DNA from: Acidobacteriota bacterium
Lineage (GTDB): Bacteria > Acidobacteriota > Vicinamibacteria > Vicinamibacterales > UBA2999
NCBI GenBank assembly: GCA_016789705.1
Contig: JAEUQR010000158.1
Span: 1-64,000, forward strand
DNA length: 64,000 bases
Direction of reading: 5' to 3'
Part shown: positions 17,527 to 24,572 of the stretch, in pieces
Layout: the number at the start of each line of letters is the position of its first letter
How positions within the stretch are numbered: position 1 is the first letter of the stretch
The notes under the pieces: generated by a model
What the model was told of the DNA's origin: nothing
Databases searched by the model: none
What the model saw: only the letters and a program-made list of their open reading frames with translations
Made by a program: the position numbers and the translations under genes

Positions 17527-18060
17527 TCAGGCGCCGGTGGCGGCCTTCGTGGCGGCGGTGTAGGCGGCCGACCCGCCGCGCGGAATCGACAGGACGTGCC
17601 ACGCGTCGCCCTTGAGGTGCTTGGCGACGAGCACGATCTGGTAGGCGTGGCCGGCGTAGTGGGCGAGCTGGCGGGTGAGGGCGGCGAGCACCGACTGGCC
17701 CTCACCGCGAATCGTGACCGTGCGCGTGAGGTCGTCGTCGGTCAGTGTGGCGAGCGTATCGGCGAGCACCTGCCAGCCTGACTGCCACGAGGCCATCAGC
17801 GCATCGTGATCGCGCGCCGGCGGCTCGAACTCCGCGTCACGCTGGCGCCATGGCTTCTCGCCGTCGGTCGTGAGGAAGTCCGTCCAGCGCGAACGCATGT
17901 TGCCGGCCAGGTGCTGCATGAGCATGGCCACGCTGTTGGCCTCGGCGTCGAGGCGGATGTGCAACTGCTCCTCGGAGAGCTGCGCGATCGAACGATCGCA
18001 CAACTGGCGGGTCTTCTGGAACTCGCGCTCGAACGCGTCGACCACCAGACGGCCCGCCAT
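17527..18060 (-). CDS. DUF1572 / DinB-like four-helix protein
   Basis: A 177-aa protein of the DinB/YfiT-like metal-binding four-helix bundle class, closest to DUF1572. Helical throughout, with the conserved pattern NSVAMLMQHLAGNMRSRWTDFLTTDGE near residues 42-68 and a second His-rich helix QLAHYAGHAYQIVLVAKHL, whose His residues fit the metal site of this fold. It is 4 nt from the RRM-protein gene upstream. The natural substrate is unknown; relatives include thiol-S-transferases and damage-induced proteins. Confidence 0.82.
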   Translation of the reverse strand: MAGRLVVDAFEREFQKTRQLCDRSIAQLSEEQLHIRLDAEANSVAMLMQHLAGNMRSRWTDFLTTDGEKPWRQRDAEFEPPARDHDALMASWQSGWQVLADTLATLTDDDLTRTVTIRGEGQSVLAALTRQLAHYAGHAYQIVLVAKHLKGDAWHVLSIPRGGSAAYTAATKAATGA

Positions 18061-18064
18061 GGTG

Positions 18065-18733
18065 CTACTCCTTGTCGTCGCCGGTGTCGTCGACGCCGGT
18101 GTCGGCGTCGGCCTTCATGAAATCCGGCAGGGCGTCGTCGCCACCAGCGGCCGCTTCGTCGGAATCATCGAGGCTGTAGGCGCGGCCCGTGAACTTGGTC
18201 GGAATCGGTCCCTTCGGGCCCCGCTCCTTGGCGGCGAAGCCGGGCTTCGGCCCCTTCTTGCCCTTCGGTGGCGCCGGTGGTCCGAAATTGCGGGCGCGGG
18301 CGATGGCCGCTTCGGTGAGCGGCGGATCCCCGGGGTTCTGGCGGAACGCAGGACGCGGCGAGTAGCCGCCCTCTCCGGGCGGACGCGGCGTGAAGCCGCC
18401 GGGCCGTGGCGCGAAGCCGCCGCCGGGAGGCCTGGGCGCGAAACCGCCGCCCGGACGGGGCGGCCCACCGGGGCCGCGATCATCGCGGGCCCTCGCCTCG
18501 CTGACCGCGAGCGGCCGGCCCATGAAGAGCTGACCGTCGAAGCGCTTCACGGCCTCTTCGGCGAGAGCGCGCTCGCCGTACTCGACGAAGGCGAAGCCGC
18601 GCGCGCGACCCGTCTCCCGGTCGAGCGGCCGCACGATCTGCGTGGGCGGTCCGACCTGGGCGAAGTGCGCGCGGATGTCGTCTTCGGTGGCGTTGTAGGG
18701 AAGGTTTCCGATGAACAGGCGAACGGCTGGCAC
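18065..18733 (-). CDS. RRM-domain RNA-binding protein with Pro/Gly-rich tail
   Basis: A 222-aa protein with a single N-terminal RNA-recognition motif: RNP2 LFIGNLPYNA (residues 6-15) and RNP1 RGFAFVEY (residues 45-52). After residue 85 comes a low-complexity tail of near-repeats (PRPGGGFAPRPPGGGFAPRPGGFTPRPPGEGG), a Lys/Pro basic stretch and an acidic C-terminus (DADTGVDDTGDDKE). Bacterial RRM proteins of this type resemble cyanobacterial Rbp cold-responsive proteins. The arginine-glycine/proline tail could promote self-association with RNA. The RRM is certain; the target RNA is unknown. Confidence 0.88.
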   Translation of the reverse strand: MPAVRLFIGNLPYNATEDDIRAHFAQVGPPTQIVRPLDRETGRARGFAFVEYGERALAEEAVKRFDGQLFMGRPLAVSEARARDDRGPGGPPRPGGGFAPRPPGGGFAPRPGGFTPRPPGEGGYSPRPAFRQNPGDPPLTEAAIARARNFGPPAPPKGKKGPKPGFAAKERGPKGPIPTKFTGRAYSLDDSDEAAAGGDDALPDFMKADADTGVDDTGDDKE

Positions 18734-18845
18734 GGCTGGTTACTCTTGAGGTTCCGCTGGGCGGGAGAGCGTCAAACCTTTGGGGACGCGGCCGAGCATA
18801 GCAGGAAGGCCGCAGGTCTGCAACGCACCCGGCGGCCCCGGCGGC

Positions 18846-19100
18846 TCAGGGGGCCTGGGGCGTCTTGAGGTCGGCCAACAGGGTTTCGAGGGCCGTCACC
18901 CGCTGGCGCAGCGCGTCGCGCTGGGCCGGGCGGCAGGCCGCCTGCAGCTGAGCCGTGGTATCGGCGAGCGCCAGCGCGACCGACTCGGCGCGCTGCTGCC
19001 GTTCGCGGGCCTCGGGTGACAGCGCCGGGCCGGCCGGCCGCCGGGCGCCGCGGTCTTCCTGCTGCGATTCGATGGCCTTGCTCTCCCAGCCGCGTGCCAC
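18846..19100 (-). CDS. Small coiled-coil hypothetical protein (ARGWESK type)
   Basis: An 84-aa protein starting MARGWESKAIESQQEDR. The rest is largely helical, with heptad-like Leu spacing (RAESVALALADTTAQLQAACRPAQRDALRQRVTALETLLADL). I recall similar short proteins with an ARGWESKxxE opening in acidobacterial genomes, but no function. Start GTG 19100 sits 6 nt after TATGCT (19107-19112), and GGAG lies within those 6 nt. Confidence 0.65.
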   Translation of the reverse strand: MARGWESKAIESQQEDRGARRPAGPALSPEARERQQRAESVALALADTTAQLQAACRPAQRDALRQRVTALETLLADLKTPQAP

Positions 19101-19317
19101 GTCTCCAGCATAACAGCCGCCGGCCGCCGGTTGCGCCGGCAGGCGCCGCGTCGTTACACTGCGGGCGTCCCTCGCGGGGGCCGCCTTCGGACGTAACCAG
19201 GCCCCCTACCTGCGCCGAGTGCTCGCCATGGCGCGGATGGAGGTTGTGCGAGCACACGCCGGGCGTGTGCGCCGCGCGGCCTTCCGCCGTCGTGTCGCGC
19301 CCGCCAGGGAGATCGAC

Positions 19318-19725
19318 ATGTCCGATACGATCCGCTTCACAGCCGTCACCCCGAACCTCATCGTCCGCGACATCGCGCGCAGCACCACCTTCTACCGCGA
19401 TGTGCTGGGCTTCACGATCAGGGAGACGGTGCCGCCCGCGGCGCCGTTCGTCTTCGTCTGGCTCGAACGCGACGGTGTCACCGTGTTCCTGAACGATCCG
19501 GCGTCGGTGGCGAAGGACATCCCGGCCTACGCCGCGCCGCAGTTCGGCGGCACGGCCACGCTCTTCGTCGTCGTCGAGGGCGTGGATGCGCTGCACGCCC
19601 AGATTGCGCCGCGCGTGCCGGTCGTCATGCCGCTCCACACCCAGCCCTACGGGATGCGCGAGTTCGCCGTGCACGATCCCGACGGTCACCTCATCACGTT
19701 CGCCGAACGCGTGGCTGCCGCGTGA
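19318..19725 (+). CDS. VOC-family (glyoxalase/bleomycin-resistance-like) protein
   Basis: A 135-aa protein with two beta-alpha-beta3 modules of the vicinal-oxygen-chelate fold: TPNLIVRDIARSTTFYRDVLGFTI (residues 8-31) and a second half ending MREFAVHDPDGHLITFAERV. Members include glyoxalase I, dioxygenases and drug-binding resistance proteins; the actual substrate is unknown. AGGGAG 7 nt before the ATG is a clear ribosome-binding site and selects this start over the upstream frame. Its stop overlaps the GTG start of the following methyltransferase (GTGA). Confidence 0.88.
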   Translation: MSDTIRFTAVTPNLIVRDIARSTTFYRDVLGFTIRETVPPAAPFVFVWLERDGVTVFLNDPASVAKDIPAYAAPQFGGTATLFVVVEGVDALHAQIAPRVPVVMPLHTQPYGMREFAVHDPDGHLITFAERVAAA

Positions 19726-20339
19726 CGCCGACGGCGACGTCCGCCCGCGCCGCGCTCGCCGAGGCCCGCCGTCTGCTGGCGGCGGGCCCGCCGGGGCCGG
19801 GCCTCGCACCACCGGGGGAGCCGGCTGGCTGGATCGTCGACAACGCGGATCTGCTGCGGCCGGGGATGCGGGTGCTCGACGTCGCCGCCGGCAGCGGCCG
19901 TCACGCGCGGCTCTTCGCGGCGGCCGGCTGGCCCGTCACGGCCATCGACCGCGATGCCGAACGCATGGCCACGCTCACGGCCGAAGCCGCGCGTCGCCAC
20001 TGGCCGCTCACGACCGTCGTGCGTGACCTCGAAACCAGCACGGCCGACCTGGGCGAGGCGGCCTGGGACCTCATCGTCGTCACGCACTACCTGCACCGGC
20101 CTCTCATGCCGGTGCTCGTGCGTGCGCTCGCGCCCGGCGGGGTGCTGCTCTACGAAACCTTCACGACCGCGCAGGCGGCGCGCGGACGCCCGACGAACCC
20201 GGCGTTCCTGCTCCTGCCCGGCGAGCTGCCGCGCCTCGTCGCGCCGCTCGAGGTCGTGCGGCAGCGCGAAGGCGACGTGGAGGGACGGATGGTCGCGTCT
20301 GTGGCGGCCCGCCGGCCTAGCGCGCCGGAGCCGGCGTGA
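19722..20339 (+). CDS. Class I SAM-dependent methyltransferase
   Basis: A 205-aa soluble methyltransferase. Motif I is LDVAAGSGRHARLFAAAG (about residues 52-69), motif II-like VTAIDRDAER, and motif IV WDLIVVTHYLHRPLM, then LAPGGVLLYETF. The overall pattern resembles tellurite-resistance TehB-like methyltransferases and other small class I enzymes. It is translationally coupled to the VOC protein by a GTGA overlap. Its last 23 nt overlap the convergent ytxJ gene. Substrate unknown. Confidence 0.85.
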   Translation: MTPTATSARAALAEARRLLAAGPPGPGLAPPGEPAGWIVDNADLLRPGMRVLDVAAGSGRHARLFAAAGWPVTAIDRDAERMATLTAEAARRHWPLTTVVRDLETSTADLGEAAWDLIVVTHYLHRPLMPVLVRALAPGGVLLYETFTTAQAARGRPTNPAFLLLPGELPRLVAPLEVVRQREGDVEGRMVASVAARRPSAPEPA

Positions 20340-20679
20340 CGGTGGCCGCCGCCTCGTCGAACGCGCGCGACACTCTGGCCGCGGTGACGCCGGAGTGCGA
20401 GCTGTGCCAGACGGCCTTGCCGCGGGCCACGACGAACACCTGCGGCGATTCGTGCCGCACGCCGAGCCGTTCGGCCACCGCCTGGGAGAGGTCGCGCGAT
20501 CGCTGCACGACGATCTCGTGCACCGGCGCCGGCACACCGTCCTCGGCCAGCATCTCGCGCGCCATGAGACTCACGCCGCAGCTCTGGCTATGCTTGAAGA
20601 GGATGACGGGTGCGACCTCAGAGGCGCTCCAGACGGCGTCGAGATCGGCGGCGGAGGTGACGGGGCGGAACTGGCTCAC
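20317..20679 (-). CDS. ytxJ: YtxJ-family monothiol bacilliredoxin
   Basis: A 120-aa thioredoxin-fold protein of the YtxJ (DUF2847) family, which removes bacillithiol from mixed disulfides. Active-site region VILFKHSQSCGVSLMARE carries a single Cys. FEVFVVARGKAVWHSSHSG-like features close the fold. This suggests the organism makes bacillithiol or a similar thiol. The conventional start is GTG 20685; GTG 20679 is preferred because a minus-strand TAAAAT (20686-20691) directly abuts 20685 and leaves 6 nt before 20679. Either way the N-terminus reads VSQFRPVTSAADLDAVW. Confidence 0.85.
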   Translation of the reverse strand: MSQFRPVTSAADLDAVWSASEVAPVILFKHSQSCGVSLMAREMLAEDGVPAPVHEIVVQRSRDLSQAVAERLGVRHESPQVFVVARGKAVWHSSHSGVTAARVSRAFDEAAATVTPAPAR

Positions 20680-21280
20680 GACCACATTTTACCGTGCGGG
20701 CCTGGCCGCGGTCCTCTCGCTGGCGGCGAGCGTCGGCGTGGCGCGGGCGCAGGCAGCGGCGCCGGTCGTGCGCGGGGCGACCGAGTGGTCGGTGTCGGCC
20801 GGGGCGGCGCGCGGCATCACGTTCCTGCAGTCCGTGGGCGGCGAGCGGTATCTCACGTCGCAGTTATCGTGGGGCCGCGTGCTGACTGACCTGCGCGGCC
20901 CCGCGTGGGTGCGCGGGCGTTTCGAGTGGGCCGTGGAAGTGGTGCCGGTGTTCGCCGAATGGTCGGCCGGCAAGGCGCGCGGTCTCGGGCTCACGCCGCT
21001 CGGCTGGCGCTGGAACTTCGAACCGCGCGGCCGTCTCGCGCCCTACCTCGAAGTCGGCGGCGGCGCGCTCTGGACGTCGGCGCCGATTCCGTCCGGTACG
21101 ACCGGCAGCAACTTCACGGCGCACGCCGGCGTGGGGGTGCGCGTCTTCTCCGCGCACGGACAGGGTCTCGTCGTCGGCTACCGCCTGCATCACATCTCGA
21201 ACGGCAACCGCCTGCGGCGGAATCCCGGTGTCAACGCGCACATGCTCACTGTGGGCTGGACGCGCATGGGGACCCGCTGA
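20657..21280 (+). CDS. PagL-like lipid A 3-O-deacylase / acyloxyacyl hydrolase
   Basis: About 207 aa: signal peptide (YRAGLAAVLSLAASVGVARAQ), then a small beta-barrel with amphipathic strands, ending in the PagL catalytic motif YRLHHISNGNRLRRNPG with His and Ser in HISN. The family removes a 3-linked acyl chain from lipid A in the outer membrane. This supports a Gram-negative envelope. The start is GTG 20657, inside the 5' end of the divergent ytxJ gene; no better codon precedes the signal peptide. It is followed 2 nt later by the YgjP-like gene. Confidence 0.8.
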   Translation: MTGRNWLTTTFYRAGLAAVLSLAASVGVARAQAAAPVVRGATEWSVSAGAARGITFLQSVGGERYLTSQLSWGRVLTDLRGPAWVRGRFEWAVEVVPVFAEWSAGKARGLGLTPLGWRWNFEPRGRLAPYLEVGGGALWTSAPIPSGTTGSNFTAHAGVGVRVFSAHGQGLVVGYRLHHISNGNRLRRNPGVNAHMLTVGWTRMGTR

Positions 21281-21282
21281 CC

Positions 21283-22068
21283 GTGCAGCTCGGCCTCCCG
21301 TTCCTGCCCGAGACACCCGCGGACGAGCCGCGCGAGGGGCCCCGCCCGTCGCCGCCCGTCAACGCGCGGTCCACCCCGGCCGCGAGTGCGCCGCCCGTGG
21401 AATCGGCGGCGCCGCCGGTGGCCGCCGAGGTGCGCTTCGTGCGGCGCCGCGGCGCCCGCCGCTACATCCTGCGCGTGCTCGACGATGGCACGCTGCGTGT
21501 CACGGTGCCGTGGTGGGGCAGCAAGCGCGAGGCGCGCGCCTTCGTCGAGTCGCAGCAGGCGTGGATCGCGGACCAGCGCGGCCGGCGTGCCGCGCGCGTG
21601 ACGGCGCGCTGGGGCGTGGGCGCCGAGGTGCTCGTGGACGGTGTCGCGCATCGTCTCGCGCTCGACGCGGCCGGCCGCCTGACGCTCGCCGGCGCCGTCG
21701 TGGCGGCGGGGGAGGAGCGGACGCTGAAGACCGCGGTACAGGCGTGGCTGCGGGCGCGGGCCGCCGCGACGCTGCCGGGGGAGCTCCTCGCGCTCGCCGC
21801 GCGGCACGAGATCGCGGTGACGCGCGTGTCGATCCGCAATCAGGCGTCGCGCTGGGGCTCGTGCTCCCGCCGCGGCACGATCTCGCTCAACTGGCGGCTC
21901 GTGCAGACGCCGCCCGCCGTGCGCGAGTACGTGCTGCTGCACGAGTTGATGCATCGCCGCGAGCTCAATCACTCCGCGCGGTTCTGGCGGCACGTCGCCG
22001 CGGTGTGCCCGGGCTACGTCGAGGCCCGGCGCTGGCTGCGCGTCGACGGCGCGCAGCTCTTCGACTGA
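21283..22068 (+). CDS. YgjP/DUF45-family zinc metallopeptidase-like protein
   Basis: A 261-aa protein of the YgjP-like (DUF45/SprT-related, M48-like) family. The signatures are SRWGSCSRRGTISLNWRL and the zinc-binding VLLHELMHRRELNHSARFW (HExxH plus a downstream His). The N-terminal 50 residues are Pro/Ala-rich and probably disordered. Start GTG 21283 lies 2 nt after the PagL-like stop, so the two are likely co-translated. Proteolytic activity has rarely been shown for this family. It is convergent with the glycosyltransferase gene (12-nt gap). Confidence 0.87.
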   Translation: MQLGLPFLPETPADEPREGPRPSPPVNARSTPAASAPPVESAAPPVAAEVRFVRRRGARRYILRVLDDGTLRVTVPWWGSKREARAFVESQQAWIADQRGRRAARVTARWGVGAEVLVDGVAHRLALDAAGRLTLAGAVVAAGEERTLKTAVQAWLRARAAATLPGELLALAARHEIAVTRVSIRNQASRWGSCSRRGTISLNWRLVQTPPAVREYVLLHELMHRRELNHSARFWRHVAAVCPGYVEARRWLRVDGAQLFD

Positions 22069-22080
22069 CGCGGCCGTCCC

Positions 22081-23529
22081 TCAGCTCGGCCGCGCGCTGG
22101 ACACGGGTGGCTTGGTGGCGAAGCCCTTGCGCGTCATCGCGCCCCAGTCCGACCGTCCGCGCATGTACTTCCACAGGCCACGCAACCGCCAGTAGACCGT
22201 CATCTGGCGGTAGCCGAGGTTCTCGGCCACGCTCCACCAGACGAGCCACGCCAGGTCACGCGGCCGGCGGAAGCGCATGAAGGCCGCCTGATCGAGCAGG
22301 AGCGTCGCGACGCTCAGGATGAGTCCGATGCCGATGGCCAGCGCGAAGAAGAGCAGCGCAAAGGTCTGGTCGATGAGGCCGACGGCGAGCGAGCCGGCGA
22401 GTACGACGAGCCCCAGCGCTTCGACCACCGGGGCCAGCAGTTCGACCAGCACGAAGTACGGGAACACGATGAGGCCCATCGCGCCGAAGTGCGGGTTGCC
22501 GATGAGGCGCCGGTGCCGCCAGAGCGTATCGGTCAGGCCACGGTGCCAGCGATCGCGCTGGCGCCCGAGCACGCCCCACGATTCCGGCACTTCGGTCCAC
22601 GCGGTCGGATCGGGCACGAAGATGACCTTGCTCGGCCCGCCCTGTTCGTAGCCGAGCCGCCGCAATCGCACGACCAGTTCCATGTCCTCGCCCACTGTGT
22701 CGTGCAGCCAGCCGCCGGCGGCGAGCATCGGCTCGCGCCGGAAGAGGCCGAACGCGCCCGAGATGATGAGGTTGCCGCCGAGGCGGTTGAGCCCCAGCCG
22801 CCCGAGCAGGAACGCCCGCAGATATTCGACCACCTGCACGCCCGCCAGCATGTTGCGCGGCACGGTGACGTCGAGCACCTGGCCGTTCTTCGTGGGCACG
22901 GCGTTGACCGGACGGATGGTGCCGCCGGTGGCCACGACCTCGGGATCGATGATCATCGGCCGCGCGAGCCGCACGAGCGCGCCGCGTTCGATGAGCGTGT
23001 CGGCGTCGATGGCGCAGACGAGCTCGCCGCTCGCCAGGTTGAGTCCGACGTTGAGGGCGTCGGCCTTGCCGCCATTCAGTTTGTCGACCACAACGAGGTT
23101 GGCGTGGCGGACGGAGCGGTAGAGGGCCACCACGCCCTTCGTGTGCACGCGCGGCGCATAGGCGCGGTGTACCTCGACGAGCGAGAACTCCGCCTTGAGG
23201 ACGTCGATCGTCTGGTCCTTGCAGCCGTCGGCGATGACCACCACTTCGAGGTTCGGGTAGTCGAGCGTCAGCAGCGACTGCACGCTGGCCGTGATCGTGG
23301 CTTCTTCGTTGTAGGCCGGCGCGAGGATGCTGATCGTCGGCGCGAGGCGCGAGCCGACGACGATGTGATCGTTGATGCCCACGGCCTCGTTGCGCGTGCG
23401 CCGCATCTCGAACACTGCCGCCACGAGTAGCCCGGTGTAGCAGACGTTGATGAGCACGAAGTAGGCGAGGACGGCGGCCTCGACCGGTCCCATCAGGGCC
23501 TCGATGGCGGCGGCGAGCGTGTAGCTCAT
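22081..23529 (-). CDS. Membrane glycosyltransferase family 2 (processive type)
   Basis: A 482-aa inner-membrane glycosyltransferase. One N-terminal helix (VEAAVLAYFVLINVCYTGLLVAAVF), a cytoplasmic GT2 domain with APAYNEEATI, GELVCAIDADTL (DxD), VGEDMELVVRLRR and QRDRWHRGL (the QxxRW motif of processive synthases such as cellulose and poly-GlcNAc synthases), then 3-4 C-terminal helices. Its ATG overlaps the stop of the upstream HEAT gene (ATGA). The operon also encodes an Hpt/REC/GGDEF regulator, which suggests signal-controlled exopolysaccharide synthesis. The sugar is unknown. Confidence 0.9.
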   Translation of the reverse strand: MSYTLAAAIEALMGPVEAAVLAYFVLINVCYTGLLVAAVFEMRRTRNEAVGINDHIVVGSRLAPTISILAPAYNEEATITASVQSLLTLDYPNLEVVVIADGCKDQTIDVLKAEFSLVEVHRAYAPRVHTKGVVALYRSVRHANLVVVDKLNGGKADALNVGLNLASGELVCAIDADTLIERGALVRLARPMIIDPEVVATGGTIRPVNAVPTKNGQVLDVTVPRNMLAGVQVVEYLRAFLLGRLGLNRLGGNLIISGAFGLFRREPMLAAGGWLHDTVGEDMELVVRLRRLGYEQGGPSKVIFVPDPTAWTEVPESWGVLGRQRDRWHRGLTDTLWRHRRLIGNPHFGAMGLIVFPYFVLVELLAPVVEALGLVVLAGSLAVGLIDQTFALLFFALAIGIGLILSVATLLLDQAAFMRFRRPRDLAWLVWWSVAENLGYRQMTVYWRLRGLWKYMRGRSDWGAMTRKGFATKPPVSSARPS

Positions 23530-24572
23530 GCGGTGGCGCCGATCGCCGAGAGGTCGAGCGCGTAGCGTGCCACCGACGACGCCACCGGATCGTCCGAGTG
23601 GCGGAGCTGTCGCAGGAAGAGCGCGCCCGGCGCGCCGAAGGCCCGCAGGCAGAGGGCCGCCTGACGGCGCACGTCCCACACCGGGTCGTGCACGAGCTTC
23701 GCGACGCGCGACGCGGCCGGCCAGTGGGCGAGACCCCCGAGCGCGCGCAGGGCGGCCTGTCGCACGACTGCCGCGTCATCGTCGAGCGCGCGTTCGACGA
23801 GCGCCACGCCTTCGGCGCTGCCGAGGGCGCCGAGGAGCGCGATGGCGCGCGCCCGCACCGCCGGGCTCTCGGCCCGCGCCAGCGCGGTCGCCGGCGCGAG
23901 CAGCCGGGCATCGGCCATGGTCAGCGCCACTTCGAGCGCGCCGAGCGTGCCATCGTGGTCGGCGGTGGCAAGGTAGGCGATGAGCGGCGCCACGGCCGCG
24001 TGCCCGAGCTTCACGAGCGTGTCCTGCGCGGCGAAGCGGCAGCGGCCGTCGCGATCGCCGAGCATGCCGAGCAGCGCCTCGACCACCGCCGGCTCGGGAC
24101 GATGGATGGCCCACTCGATGGCCTGGGCGCGCACCGACGGATTGCGATCGGTCAGGAGCGTCAGCACGACGGCGGCCGGATGGCCGACGAGCGTGCAGAT
24201 CTTGGCGCCGAACAGGCGCCGCGACCAGAACCAGCTCCGGCACAGCCGCTCGGCCTTGGCGAGCAGGCCGGCGCGTTGCGCGAGGCGCCGCAGCGACTGG
24301 CGTTCGACGCCGGTCAGGTGCGGCGCCAGTTCGCCGAGCAGGTAGATCTGGAGGCGCATCGGCAGACGCACGAAGTCGCGCGTGAAGCCGGGATTCCGGT
24401 CGCCACCCGCGAGGGCCTCGCGCAGAGAGGCCCGCACGGCGTTGACGCGGACGGCGCTCCAGCGGTCGTACCACCACCACCAGGCGGCGTGAGCCACGAG
24501 CAGCAGCACGCCGACGACGAGCATCAGCGACTCGCTGAAGAGCACCATCCGGACGAGCGCGTCAGGCGACAC
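23526..24572 (-). CDS. Membrane-anchored HEAT-repeat protein
   Basis: A 348-aa protein: one N-terminal membrane helix (ESLMLVVGVLLLVAHAAWWWWY, residues 14-35), then HEAT-like helical repeats from about residue 110 (PAAVVLTLLTDRNPSVRAQAIEWAI; PAVVEALLGMLGDRDGRCRFAAQDTLVKLG; VALVERALDDDAAVVRQAALRALGGL; RVAKLVHDPVWDVRRQAALCLRAFG). Such repeats form protein-binding solenoids. Its GTG start overlaps the end of the regulator gene by 11 nt and its stop overlaps the glycosyltransferase start. It may be a scaffold linking regulator and synthase, by inference from the operon. Confidence 0.85.
   Translation of the reverse strand: MSPDALVRMVLFSESLMLVVGVLLLVAHAAWWWWYDRWSAVRVNAVRASLREALAGGDRNPGFTRDFVRLPMRLQIYLLGELAPHLTGVERQSLRRLAQRAGLLAKAERLCRSWFWSRRLFGAKICTLVGHPAAVVLTLLTDRNPSVRAQAIEWAIHRPEPAVVEALLGMLGDRDGRCRFAAQDTLVKLGHAAVAPLIAYLATADHDGTLGALEVALTMADARLLAPATALARAESPAVRARAIALLGALGSAEGVALVERALDDDAAVVRQAALRALGGLAHWPAASRVAKLVHDPVWDVRRQAALCLRAFGAPGALFLRQLRHSDDPVASSVARYALDLSAIGATA

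Noticed and set aside
18330-18460. Tandem DNA repeat in the RRM protein gene
   Set aside because: The repetition is amino-acid low complexity (Pro/Gly/Arg) with imperfect codons, not a DNA repeat array.
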